The translations under genes were made by a program, and so were the position numbers. DNA of 64,000 bases from Trametes villosa (taxonomy: Eukaryota > Basidiomycota > Agaricomycetes > Polyporales > Polyporaceae). Below the pieces are notes generated by a model. That model saw nothing but the letters and a program-made list of their open reading frames with translations. It was not told the DNA's origin and did not search any database. Below, in pieces: positions 21,811 to 33,235 of the stretch (within the stretch, counting starts at the first letter, position 1; each line of letters starts with the position of its first letter). The stretch is taken from NCBI GenBank assembly GCA_002964805.2, contig PUDQ02000131.1:62001-126000 (forward strand), written 5' to 3'.

Positions 21811-22880
21811 TTTGAAAATTGGGCGCTTTTTGCAGAATGTTTACCATAGCTCATTCATTTTATATCCTAATTTCAAGTATTTTAAACTGTCAGGAAGGTG
21901 TTTCTGAGAGCTATCAAATGGTGCTGAGAAATAATGGCATTGCATTGCACAATGCACAGGGTTCAGCAAAATACTGCTTGAAAGTGTCTACTAAAAGCCA
22001 TGATGGCCACTTCTCGGCTCACACCTCCTACAGTGTATATCTAAATTGCATGCATTATATACCCTTATAAAGCTCCTCTAGAGCTCCACTGTATGAGGGT
22101 ACAGTGCCATAGCCTAACCTCCTGATGCTCCATGATCAGGCCAGGCTGTTCATTGTGTAATAGAGGCCTGTGGCACAGAGAGAGATTACTCTTAATACCA
22201 AGTTGCCAAGATTATGGCATATGTAAGTATATGATGTTGAGCAGTTAACACAGCTACCAACCAAGCTATTACAGCATTCACAACAATTGAGTATAGTGCA
22301 CCATAGCCTATACAGCAACAAACTATGACTGAGCAAGGCACTTGCACTTAGGTGCCCACACTAGCTCTGTACTGGGGCATGCGGACATGCCTACTGAAGA
22401 CTTGCACTTGGCTAAGAGTGTACATCAACGAAGTATGGCTGCAACAAAGGGCAACATAGGTTAACATAGTGTGATTTTGCATACTGTCGCTATCCTACTT
22501 TCAAAGTATAAGCAATGTGTATGCCCCTCATAGAAGCATTGTTAGCGCCCTCTGCTGCTTTGAATAGTGGTTGGCAGAATGACTGCCCATGCTGTGCCAT
22601 CTAGGGTTACACAGGCGCCCAGCAGTGAGCACTAGAGCAAAGTTAGCAAGCAGTCAGAGTGGCTGTGTGGGTATTCTAGTGTCTAACCCTAAAGTTTCTA
22701 ATGGATGAGGACCCTAACCCTAGGTTTGTATGCAGAAGTTGTATGTGGCACTTATTTCAGATCTAAGGTCTGATTAGCTGAGTCTCAAAATATTTTCCCA
22801 CGGGGTCGGATCAGTGTCACACATTTTGGCTGGGAGCTCACCCCATAAAAAATGATCTCTTCATTCCTCATCAATCGTAA

Positions 22881-24662
22881 CAAGACGGCTTATTGTTACA
22901 CCATTACACCATTACGAGGTCCTACTATGGGCCCTGTGTATGCCAGCGGCTCAGTGTTTTCGGCTGGCTGCATAGGAGGTAACCCTCCGTAATATGCAAA
23001 CACTCCCATTGAGCGTCGAGGGTGTTTTCAGTCCCAGAGTCCTGGCGGCCGTTCTTGACGGTACACGGGTCCTTGAGACGCAGACATTGGCTCAGTGGGA
23101 TAATCGCTGGGTGAGGACGGTATCGGCTGCATGATGTGCGCAGTCCTAGTCGAGCCTTGCTGTTGATTGAATGCTACGTTCCGAATAGGAACTGCAGCTT
23201 GAGTCTTGCCAATGTGGCAAGCTGAGGAAGACGGCGGCATTTGCGCCGTCATGTGCAGTAGATCATACAGTCCTGCACGGCTCAGTAGTTCAATTCAGCC
23301 AGCGGCAATGTGCTGGTGAGGATCAACTAGTGCATCCTTCACCTCATGGACAACCACGAGGTTCTCCATTTGGGGATCAGTAAAATTACTGATATGGGTG
23401 TCTATCATTGCCCTTGTCATGGGCAACTCGTTGCTCTCATCCTCACCAGCCACAATTGGCTGATGACTGTGGTGCCCCACATTGGCATCCTCACTTACCG
23501 CTATAGCACGAGCGGTAAGGCCCTCCTCGTCGTTGTCTTCCATTAGGTCACCTAGGCCTAATTCTGCCAACACGGACTGCGGAGCGAGATTAGTCTCATT
23601 CTCTGCATTGAGTATCTGCTCCCGCAGAGTATGGAATCATCGCTTTGATTCCCATACTACCAGGCGCAGTGGCGCAAGGTTCAGTGTTGGTGCTGCCGGC
23701 ACTGATGAGCTCGCAGCTAGCTATTGTGAGTGTCCTTCATGCAGGTCTTGTTGTAGTATGGGCTTTGTATATGGACTATGCCTGATTGTATGCAGACTAC
23801 GACTCTTTTACTTACTTTTACCTTAGTACCCTTAGCGCGCACTTCTTAGTTCATTGCTTATCTTTGTAGTTCACTCTTACTATAGGCCTTAGTATCACTC
23901 ATGTATGTTTACTCGCACGCTAGCTACTCGTATACATCATCAGTTTCCGTTCCTCTCACTACCGCGTGCTCGAACTCCAACAGGTCTTGCTAGTCTTGCC
24001 CAATGTTGGCAAGACTCCGGCTGTTGAGCGAGCTTGCAGTGGAGCCCGACCATTGAGACGGGCCTGCTTGAGCTGATGCCGGTAGTCCAGCATGCACGCT
24101 GGCAGTAGCACGACCCCAAGTCGTGTTCATGATGTTGTCTAATCTGCTGGATACCACAGTTGTGATATCGAGGGTCTGCCCTCACCCTCTACTGGTCGAG
24201 GGAGCGATGTGGTGGGTTGACCTGTGCTGAGATCAGCGCAGGTGGGCTGGTTCGTGGTGGGAGTCAAAGCCCGTGGAGTTCACAGGTCCATGGGGTTGTT
24301 TGAGCTATGGTGGCTCATTCTTGCTGGATGCGGGGATTAGAGTTCAATGACGTGGTTGCACATTGAGCCCCAAACCGGGTGATTGTAACACAGTAAGAGT
24401 AAAAAAGTGTAAAAACTCACAGTGTTGGGCACTTCTGATGCCCGCAGTCTCCTAGCACTCTGGTCCGGGCTCTATTAGGGCTCAGCGTACTCGGGAGATG
24501 GTGGGGCAGGTGTAGAAGGCTGCCCACACCAGACGCATGGGCTCTGAATACCCGCACATTGTACATGTTTACCTATTACACGCTATGTATGCGGCATCTA
24601 ATCCTTGCGCAACTAGCACTAGGTCCTGTAAGAACCCGTAACGACCACGGAGGGTCGTTACA
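22881..24662 (-). other. Non-repeat island with minus-strand coding remnants
   Basis: Two minus-strand stretches look protein-like: 23573-23295, acidic, starting LAELGLGDLMEDNDEEG; and 23252-23028, Pro/Ser/Gln-rich, starting at an ATG (MTAQMPPSSSACHIGK). A third (about 24150-23950) reads NTTWGRATASVHAG and ASAQAGPSQWSGS but has stops. They may be exons of one decayed gene. No family is recognised. A small perfect hairpin, GTAACGACC with its complement, lies at 24638-24661, exactly at the broken edge of the next element. Confidence 0.4.
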
Positions 24663-26063
24663 TGCTGATCTGACCCTGTGGTAAGATATTTTCAATCTCA
24701 GCTAACAAATCATTAGATTTGAAATAAGCATCACATATAACTTTTTCATACAAACCTGGGGTTAGGGTCACAACCCATTAGAAACTCTAGGGTTAGAGGC
24801 TAGATCACCCATACAGCCACTTTGACTGCTGTGCTAACTTTGCTCTAATGCTCACGGGTGGGCGCCTGTGTAACCCTAGGTGGCACAGCCTTGCTTCAAA
24901 TTGCAGAAATACCGCGTCTTTGCAACAACTGGAGCATATATGCCCACAAGAACAATCACACTGTGTAGCCCTTGAATGGTAGAGAATTATAAAGCAAAGA
25001 AATACACTATTTGATAAGGAGACCATGAATAAAAACAAGGCTTACTCTGATGTGCCTCTGTTTATGAGACATCGTGGCCCTCTAATAGTCCACATATGAT
25101 GTAACTGGCATTGCCAGGAAGCCATGAGTGATGAGAATCTGATGGTACATACAGTATGGTGTAATACTCACTGTAGCACTGTATATTAGTATGATAAATT
25201 CCCATTAGTGTTAAACTTAGGCGCATTCAGCTTTTAGAGCCCATACTTTGGTTGATCATGCACAAACCCTGGGAGTGTTATGTACCATTTGATTCAGGTT
25301 CTCAATATCTACCTGATGGGGGAGGCTGTATGTCACAAAGCCACTAGATACTCCAGAAATATCAAAAGATCACCCAAGTTGGCTGTAATATCTGTTGATG
25401 TCTCACATAGATCAAGTCACTGTAGTACAGCCACTTTCAATATCATCATAGGGCTAGCTAGCACACAACACCAATCTAAATGTGTCTGAAGAACAAAGCT
25501 ATTGACCATAGCTATTGCTGATGCATGAGATATTAAGTCTAGTTAGACGATGACAGCCTGCAGGATATACTGTTGACATGACCCAGTGATCATTTAATGA
25601 TCAATTTCCCAGCTTAACATCAGCTACTCTTCCTTACTTGAGCTTTGCCAGGGGCTCTATACCAAAAACGGTGCTAGCAGGATGGTTAGGAGAAGGATAT
25701 GTCAGTGTAGTCTGAACAGAGAAATGCTCTAAGTTACCAATGTGCAGTTCTTCTGGGAGAATTGTGTGCCCTATTACTTGGATGTATTATATGCTCAGCA
25801 GATTCCTTCTGGGTTGAGTATATGCTCCTAGTATTAGTGAAAAAATAACATGATGGCTCAAAACAACACTGGTTTTTTTACCTAGATCTAAATATATCTC
25901 GCTGCTGAGGTGTAGTTTTGTTTTGACATATAGAGGCATTGCAAGGTTCTTTTGACATTGACACCACCTACCAATGCACAACAATAGCCCTTGAGTGTAT
26001 TGAAGGGGGTATGTGCATTATCCCATCAATTGGACATGCCAGTATTGGCCCTCTACCCCCAAG
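24663..26063 (+). mobile_element. Helentron-like element, short subfamily, 5' end truncated
   Basis: The 3' terminus is at 26022-26063 (CATCAATTGG, GCCAGTATTGGC, CCCCCAAG|T). The left edge begins GCTGATCTGACC, which in complete 5' ends lies about 65 nt inside the element, so the first 65 nt are missing. It shares the GGGATAATGCACA... and AGGTGGTGTCAATGTCAAAA segments with 48837-51207 and belongs to that subfamily. No coding capacity. Confidence 0.75.
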
Positions 26064-26281
26064 TCTGTTATAATCTTGATACCTGGTCCCGGATATTGAA
26101 CTTGTGTGCGCTGTGTGAATAGGGAGAACGGTCCAAGGCAACAGTGGCTTGCATGCAGTAGACAGCATTTTGTGATATCCCTAGACGTTGCTTCATGTGT
26201 GACTCAACTGTGATTTGTGTTGGGGAATCCTGGTCTGGTGGAGGTGTAGTTACTACTGGGATCAGCGTGGACATGCTACAT
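26064..26281 (-). pseudogene. Coding remnant between two elements, unidentified
   Basis: Minus-strand ORF from ATG at 26274 to 26068 (68 codons) begins MSTLIPVVTTPPPDQD and continues LGISQNAVYCMQAT and HSAHKFNIRDQVSRL. Its composition looks like a genuine exon and it is bounded on both sides by element ends. It may belong with the minus-strand pieces at 22.9-24.2 kb, which are next on that strand once the intervening element is removed. Family unknown. Confidence 0.35.
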
Positions 26282-27367
26282 TAAGATTGATGAGGGACAA
26301 AGAAATCATATCTTATGGGGTGAGCTCCCAGCCAAAATGTGTGACGCTGATCCGACCCTGTGGGAAAATATTTTCAATCTCAGCTAACAAATCATTAGAT
26401 CTAAAATAAGCGCCACATACAACTTCCACATACAAAACTAGGGTTAGGGCCACAGTCCATTAGAAACTCTAGGGTTAGACCCTAGATTGGCCACACAGCC
26501 ACTCTGACTGCTTGCTAGCCTTGCTCTAATGCTGACTGCTAGGTGCCTGTGTAACCCTAGGTGGCACAGCATGGGCAATCACCCTCCCTATCACTTTTTA
26601 GAGCAGCAGGCTTGCTTGTAGTGCGCCTATGAGGGTACCCACCTGTTACTTTGGCAGTATGATAGTGATGGTACAGTAAGTTGACATCGGGTAGCCAGTC
26701 AGTTGTCACATCCATACTCTGGTGAAGTAATCAATGCTCAGGTTGCTCAACAGCAATGCTTTATTACAGAAATCCTGTACGTCCAAGTACACATCCAGGG
26801 GTGGATAGCTAAGTATAAGTGCCTGATTCAGGCATTGCTAAGGTGCACTGTGGTGCATTCTTTGCCCTTGAACTTGATACAACAGCTTAATTGGTAGTTA
26901 TATCAAACATTGGACATTGCATGCCTACATATACTAAAACACTAACAACCCAGTATACAATCAATGCCTTGCTGACTGTTACAGGCATTTGTGGGCTGAT
27001 AAAAAGTGAGATTGTGCCAAATGGAATATGAAGAGCTTAGGTGGGAGGCTTGTACCCCAATCGAATAGAGCTTCAAAGCAGCTTCATTATGGTATATAGC
27101 ACATGCATTTTGGGTCGAACCTGGAGGCACTATGAGCAAAGAGGTGGCTGCCATGGCTGTCATGGAGCACTTTCAGGCAGTGTTTTGCTGATTACCAGAC
27201 ATTGTAATGTGCAATGCTACCATTGCATACCACCATTGGATAGCCTTAAAAAAGGGCCTTTCTAACAGCATACAATACTTGTAATTTGGATGGAAAATGA
27301 GCACACTATGGTAAAAACACCGCAAAAAGAGCCCATTTTTCAAGAAAATTTGGCTAAGGCCCTTGGG

Positions 27368-27408
27368 CGCTAGTAGAAGTCGCAGGGCCTACAACTTCTA
27401 CTAGCGCT
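27368..27408. repeat. Hairpin cassette, third position (GCGCTAGTAGAAGT)
   Basis: Stem GCGCTAGTAGAAGT pairs with ACTTCTACTAGCGC around a short loop. Flanks are CCCTTGG and TGGTCGGACTTAGCC. Equivalent full hairpins are at 45541-45583 and 50086-50125. Confidence 0.88.
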
Positions 27409-27989
27409 GGTCGGACTTAGCCATATCTCGCGTTTGGGCGCTTATTTTGCGGGAGGAAAAGGCTCCAAGAGCCTTGCTTCAAAATGTAGTAAAGCAGCTT
27501 TAACACAATGAACAGAGGGTATAGAGCCGCAAAAACAATCACATCAGGTAGCCCTTGACCATAGGTGTATTGTGGAGCAAGGATATACACCATTTAGTAA
27601 GGAGACTACTGTGTAAACAGCGATTTACTGCTTTTTTCTTGGTGAATAAGACATTAATAGTTTTAAGGGACAGAGGGGTGCTTATATCACAATTACACCC
27701 TCAGATTCTTTCCAGACCTGAGCAGGGTCTTATGTGACTATAGTGATCAGTCCAAATTGACTGTACACTGCTGTACAGGGTTAATAAGTGGCTCATGCCC
27801 TCTTAGAATGCAGCATTACAGGAGAGATGATGGGTAATTAATACATGTGAATACCCCCATGTTGTAGAGCTCAGAAGCACCTTCCTAACAGTATATCACA
27901 CATGCCATTTGAAGCAAAACTGGGGGAGCAGTGGCCAAAAGAACCAGAGGAGGGGGGCAATAATGTAAGCTGTGGCTGAGAACAAACAA

Positions 27990-28047
27990 GTACAAAGCGG
28001 GAGGCACGACAACGCGAATCCGCGTCGGCGTGCCTCCCGCTTTGTAT
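27990..28047. repeat. Hairpin cassette, inner stem type 1
   Basis: Reverse orientation of the 11489 hairpin and nearly identical to it, matching the reverse orientation of this element. Stem GTACAAAGCGGGAGGCACG with loop region around GCGAATCCGC. Confidence 0.9.
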
Positions 28048-28570
28048 GTGTTTGGCTCCCAGCACAAATGCTTTCATTTTGGGCCACTGGATAGTCCAAA
28101 TATCATGTATCATATGTCATTAGAAAGCTATGATTGAATAGAATCCAATGGTGTACAAATGATCATGTAGTAACTACTACATCACACATAAATAGGGCCA
28201 AAAATGTGCATTAGTGCCACAATTCAGCCACATTCAGCTTCTATGGTTCATACCTCAGTGCAATGTGCACAAACCCCCCAAGTATTATATACCATTGGAT
28301 TCAGCTTTTAAATCCCAATGTAATGGGATATCCCATTCGCTGTAAGGGTGACCACAGGCTGCATAAATGCTCAAATTGTGCTTAAAATGACAGCACTGTA
28401 TAGTAAATTCAATTGGTCCAGGGTTTTCAGCATGATACTATGACCCAGTCAATGAAACACCTCCTGTGGTGTGCTAGGCAGACAATTGCTGAGGTGTTAC
28501 ATTCTGTTGAATGTATCATATCAAGAGGAAAGGAGGGTTATTGATGACAGCTGTGGCTGAGAACAAACGA

Positions 28571-28630
28571 AGCCAAAGCTGATGGCAGGGAACGCAGATT
28601 CCGCATTCCCTGCCATCAGCTTCAGTCTTG
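28571..28630. repeat. Hairpin cassette, inner stem type 2
   Basis: CAAAGCTGATGGCAGGGAAC pairs with GCATTCCCTGCCATCAGCTT across the GCAGATTCCG loop region. This is the best-preserved uninterrupted type 2 copy. Confidence 0.9.
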
Positions 28631-29721
28631 TTTGGCTCTTCACACATATTCCTTTGTATCTCTGGCATTGGTAGTCCAAATGAGATGAAATAAGTGTTAC
28701 CAGGAAGCTATCCATGAGTTGGATCACCCTGTGTAAAAAGTCAGGTGTGATGTCCACTACAGCACCGTCTAACAGTGCTGCAATTACTCATTAGTGCCAC
28801 AGTTCAGCCACAATGAGCTTTGCTGGCTTACATCTTGGTCCTTTGTGCACAAACCCCTATAGTGTTATTTGTCATCAGATTCAGCTTTTTAATATCTATC
28901 CAATGGTGCACACTTAATATCCCAAACATGGTTGCAGTCATTGAAACCTTGTTGATATGCTGATTGAGTGTTACTGTAGGTGAAATATATATGAAATTTG
29001 GCCCCACATCCAAGTTATCAATCAATATGTTATTGATAACAGTGGAGATAGCAAACCAAGTTCAATACCTCAGATCTATAGCTGCATCTGATATATATCT
29101 GCTACATCAGGTAACTCTCAAGTCTTCTTAGGCTACTTCTACTGATAGAATCTCTACGATTTGGAAATGCCAGAAGGATGGCTTGGAAATTGAATAAGCC
29201 AGCATAATGAGCAAGAAAGGAGATCAAACCATCATGACAAGCTTTGATATCATCCAAAAAGCCGAAGAGCAATACTAGTGTTCAAACATCTGGAGATATA
29301 GTCAGCAAGGCCAGCCCTTCTATGCTAGGGTGTTCAATAATCAGTAAGCAAGGCTAAAATACTGCTTCAATTGGATGCAAAAAATCAAATCAGTTGCTCA
29401 CAATGCTGTAGAAAATGTTCCTAATAAGACAATTGCAACAAAGGGACATGAATACTCACTCAATCAGGGCAGTGTCCTGTGTACATTGCTTGCCCTGTGT
29501 GTAACATATTGAGCACTCCTTGTACTCTCTGGCAAATGTCTTCTGGCCTTACTACATATGATGAATAGGCAGGTTCAAACTAACAGGATGTTATCAATAG
29601 GTCTTGAACTTTGAATGATCTATGTTAGCTATTCAGCATACTTAGAGATTTTGATAGAATAGTTAATTCTCTGCAGGACCTCATCAATCGGACATGCCAG
29701 TATTGGCCCTCTCCCCCCAAG

Positions 29722-29836
29722 TCCAGATGAGCTGCTAGCAATGCTGTATGAGCTATCCTGTAATGAAACAATTGTTGCAAGTGACATGTAGATCAACCAA
29801 ATCAATGCAGTTTCTTGTGTACGTTGCTTGTCCTGT
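29722..29836 (+). mobile_element. Fragment of an older Helentron-like copy (left part)
   Basis: Together with 33014-33235 this forms one stretch of family sequence. Joined at T29836/T33014 it reads as an uninterrupted match to the inverse of the 12600-12820 region (TTGCTTGTC..T|TCATAAAACA..TTGCTCTGTAG). The copy was split by insertion of the element at 29837-33013. Its 5' part is missing beyond the 26282-29721 insertion. Confidence 0.8.
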
Positions 29837-31304
29837 TACGATTGATGAGGAACGAAGAAATCGTTTCTTATGGGGTGAGCTTCCCGCCAACTCGCGTCAC
29901 GGAAAGTGAACCCCGTGGGAAAATTATTTTGAGACTCAGCTAATCCAACCTTAGATTTGAAATAAGCGCCCCATAGAACTTCCACATACAAACTTGGGGT
30001 TAGGGTCCCAATCCATTAGAAACTCTAGGGTTAGAGACTAGATCATGCACACAGCCACCCTGACTGCTTGCTAGCCTCACTCTAATGCTCTATGGTGGGC
30101 GCCTGTGAAACCCTAGGTAGCACAGCATAGGCAATCACTCTCCCCACCACTGTTTGAAGCCACAAGGTATGCTACTAATGCTTTTATAAGGGGTTTACAC
30201 GTTGATTACACATCAGGAGTATAGCAGTAATGGTGACATAACATCATTCCATGCTGAGATCATGTAGCTGTTCTTCATGACCATACTTCAGTCACAAGAC
30301 ACTGAGGTGTGATCTTGCTACAACGGCTTGATTGGTAACTGTACCAACATCCAACACTGTCTCTTCACGTATACTGAGGTCTTTACAACAAAGTATTGCA
30401 GTCAATGCCTCTCTGGCTGCTCATTTAATAATGAGTTATCAAATTGTGCATAATCATGGAGCCTCAAGGCTATTCTGAAAAGATGTACCTTGATCAGTTA
30501 GAGCTTGAAACCAGCTTTCTAATGGTATATAATACATGCATCTTAGATACAAATCGAAGAAGGTATGGGCCATACATTGCCCACTGTCTCTCATTGGGTG
30601 CTTATAAGTGTTCTTTGCCCACACACATATCAGCAGCAGTGATGACTCAGGTCAGAGCTTAAAGCCACCATTAGATAGCCCTCAAAAATACCTTCCTAAG
30701 GGTGTACTGCACTTGTTGTTTGAGCAAAAATTGGCTGTGCTGTGGCCAAGAACCTGCAGAAAGATGTAGGCCCTTGGGTGCTAGCACTGCTTCAAATGGA
30801 GTAGAGCCGCTTTAGCGCAGTAACTAAAGGGTATAGAGCCACGGAAGCAAGCACATCAGGTAGCCCTTGACTGCTAGCATATTATGGAGCAAAGATACAC
30901 GCCATTTAGTAAGGAGACTACTGTGTAAACAGTAATTTACCGCTTTTTGCTTGAGTGAATAAAACATTAGTGGTTTTAAGGGACAAAGAGGTGCTTGTAG
31001 CGCAACTACACCACCAATATACGTATTGCATACATAAGCAGGGTCAAATGGGATTCTAGTCATCAATTCAGATTGACTGTACACTGCCGTACCGGCCGAG
31101 TAAGCGAAATATGTGTCCTTCTAATGATGTTTTATAGAAAACATGATAGTCATCAATACACATTAGTACCCCCATATTGTAGAGCTCAGAAGCACCTTGA
31201 TAACCGTATATCACACATGCCATTTGAAGCAAAACTGGGGGAGCAGTGGCCAAAAGAACCAGAGGAGGGGGGCAATAATGTAAGCTGTGGCTGAGAACAA
31301 ACAA

Positions 31305-31362
31305 GTACAAAGCGGGAGGCACGACAACACGAATCCGTGTCAGCGTGCCTCCCGCTTTGTAC
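31305..31362. repeat. Hairpin cassette, inner stem type 1, compensated variant
   Basis: Same stem as 27990 except that one G-C pair is an A-T pair: ACACGAATCCGTGT here against ACGCGAATCCGCGT there. Both strands of the stem changed together. The variant recurs in inverse orientation at 53564. Confidence 0.9.
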
Positions 31363-31888
31363 ATGTTTGGCTCCCAACACAAATGCTTTCATCTTGGGCC
31401 ACTAGATAGTCCAAATATCATGTATCATATGTCATTAGAAAGCTATCATTGACTAGAATCCAACAGTGTACAAATGGTGATGCAGTATTTATTATGGCAG
31501 TCATGATTAGAACTTCAATTCCCCATTAGTGCCACAATTCAGCCACATTCAACTTATATGGCTCATATCTCATTATAATGTGCACAAACCCCCCAAGTAT
31601 TATATACCGTTGGATTCAGCCTTTCAATAACTATTTAATGGGATATGCCATTTGTTGTCAGAGTGATCACAGGCTGCATAAACACACAAATTGTGCTCAA
31701 AATGGCAGCAGTGTATAGTATAATCAATTTGTCCAGGGTTTTTAGCATGATACTATGGCCCAGTCAATGAAACACCTCCTGTAGTGTGCTAGGCAGACAA
31801 ATGCTGAGGTGTTACATCCCCGTGATTGTATTATATCAAGAGGATAGGAGGAACATTGATGTCGGCTGTGGCTGAAAACAAACAAAGC

Positions 31889-32108
31889 CAAAGCTGATGG
31901 CAGGGAACGCAGATCACGGCAAACATCCCAGGATTCCAGGACCCCTGGATAGGGGCCATGATGTTGTAACGAACTAGAAATGTCATAAATCCCTTTGTCC
32001 CAGCAAAGACATTTCTAATTCGGTACAGGATTGTGCCCATGTCAGAGGCCCTGGAATTGCTGGATGTTTGGCGTGGATTCTGCGTTCCCTGCCATCAGCT
32101 TTGGTCTT
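31889..32108. repeat. Hairpin cassette type 2 with its loop interrupted
   Basis: The left arm (CAA)AGCTGATGGCAGGGAACGCA ends at 31914; the right arm TGCGTTCCCTGCCATCAGCT begins after 32078. Between them is the foldback insert 31915-32075. Removing the insert and one GAT restores an intact loop like that at 28571-28630. Confidence 0.85.
31915..32075. mobile_element. 161-bp foldback/MITE in a hairpin loop, 3-bp target duplication
   Basis: The ends read inward CACGGCAAACATCC and CACGCCAAACATCC, and the inverted repeat continues imperfectly through ATTCCAGG. A second inner inverted repeat pairs CGAACTAGAAATGTC with GACATTTCTAATTCGG. GAT on both sides (31912-31914 and 32076-32078) is the probable target duplication. 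CAC..GTG ends with 3 bp would fit a CACTA-type (for example Plavaka-like) mobiliser, but this is inference. Confidence 0.78.
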
Positions 32109-33013
32109 GTTTGGCTCTTGACACAAATTCCTTTGTATCTCAAGCTCAGGTAGTCCAAATCAAGTGAAACAAGTGTTGGCAGGAAACTATCTATAATTAG
32201 GATCACACTGTGTAAAAGTATGATGTAATGTCCACTATAGCACTCACAATTAGAGCAACAATTCCCCATTAGTGCCACAGTTCAGCCACATTGAGCTTTG
32301 CTGGCTTACATCTCAGTCCTTTGTGCACAAACCCCTGCAGTGATATATGTCATCAGATTCAGATATTCAAGATCTGTCCAATGGGGCACACTCAATATCC
32401 CAAACATGGTTACAGTCCTTGAAACCATTAGTAGTATTAGATCAAGCTCTTGTACATAACAAGCTAATAAAGTAAACCCTTGTTAATATGCTGATTGAGT
32501 GTTACTGCAGGGGGAATATATACAAAAATGCCCCTACATCCAAGAAGTCAATCGTTATAGTTAGTAAGGTCTAGCCCTTCCATGCTAGGGTGTTCAATTA
32601 TCAGTAAGCAAGGCTGAAATACCCAATCAGATGCCAAAAATCCAATCAGTTGCTCGCAATGCTGTAGAAAATGTTCTATAAAAAAACAATTGTGGCAAAG
32701 GGGGATGTATACTCACTGAATCAAAGCAGTGTCCAGTGGACATTGCTTTTTCTATGTGTGAGATATTCAGCACCCCTAGTACCCTTTAGCAAATGTCTTT
32801 TGACCTAAGGAGTAGGCAGGTTCAAATCAATATGATGTTGTCAGTGAATCTTGAACCTTGACATATGGAGGTAGATCAGACCCCTTTGTCAAAGCCACAC
32901 AGGGCAATGCTCTATGTTAGCTATTCAGCATACTTAGAGGTGTTGATATATGATTATGACCTCCGCAAAACCTCGTCAATCGGACATGCCAGTATTGGCC
33001 CTCTATCCCCAAG

Positions 33014-33235
33014 TCCATAAAACAGTCGACTTGCTCTGTAGTATTGAGTAAATATTATCAGACATTATTACATCTGGAAAATAAGCAGATTCAAATCAAA
33101 ATAGTGTTGTCAGATTTATGCACTATAGTGATGTATAGTGACTATAATGGGCACTGAGAGGTGTTCATAAATGATAGAAATGCTCTGCAGCATCTCATCA
33201 ATCGGATATGCCAGTATTGGCCCTCTTCCCCCAAG
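33014..33235 (+). mobile_element. Right part of the older split copy, with its own 3' terminus
   Basis: Continues 29722-29836. The 3' terminus at 33194-33235 reads CTCATCAATCGG, then GCCAGTATTGGC, then TTCCCCCAAG followed by T. Seen with 33013 it looks like a tandem pair of 3' ends, but the left part shows it is simply the host copy of the nested insertion. Confidence 0.8.

Larger units (their letters stand above)
12474..22879 (-). mobile_element. Helentron-like element with complete ends, split by a LINE
   Basis: The 3' terminus (12474-12516) and 5' terminus (ending 22879, minus strand TACGATTGATGAGG) are both present. They are flanked by A at 12473 and A at 22880, i.e. T/T on the element strand, with no duplication. 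Removing the LINE and its 15-bp duplication leaves about 3.7 kb. It carries hairpins at 13797-13855 and 14408-14454 and half of the third (21759-21785). About 1.6 kb at its 5' end is almost identical, inverted, to 61056-62732. There is no coding sequence of its own, so it is non-autonomous. Confidence 0.82.
26282..29721 (+). mobile_element. Helentron-like element with complete ends, 3.44 kb
   Basis: The 5' end is at 26282 (TAAGATTGATGAGG, preceded by T). The 3' end is at 29679-29721 (CCTCATCAATCG, GCCAGTATTGGC, CCCCCCAAG, followed by T). All three hairpins are present: 27368-27408, 27990-28047 and 28571-28630. It is non-autonomous; short ORFs inside are chance. Confidence 0.83.
29837..33013 (+). 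mobile_element. Helentron-like element with complete ends, inserted in an older copy
   Basis: The 5' end is TACGATTGATGAGG at 29837; the 3' end is at 32971-33013 (CCTCGTCAATCGG, GCCAGTATTGGC, TATCCCCAAG). Flanking T29836 and T33014 are the two target bases, and the interrupted sequence resumes without gain or loss. Hairpins are at 31305-31362 (type 1) and 31889-32108 (type 2, loop invaded). The third hairpin position is deleted near 30770. Non-autonomous. Confidence 0.87.

Noticed and set aside
21819..22336. Pairs of ORFs repeated identically at 61598-62115
   Set aside because: Identity reflects the recent duplication of noncoding element sequence, not protein conservation; other copies have the frames broken.
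22686..22760. A telomere
   Set aside because: Only one or two TTAGGG-like units per site, inside element ends, with sequence continuing on both sides.
32971..33235. Tandem 3' ends as evidence of read-through transposition
   Set aside because: The second end belongs to an older copy split by the insertion; its left part is at 29722-29836.
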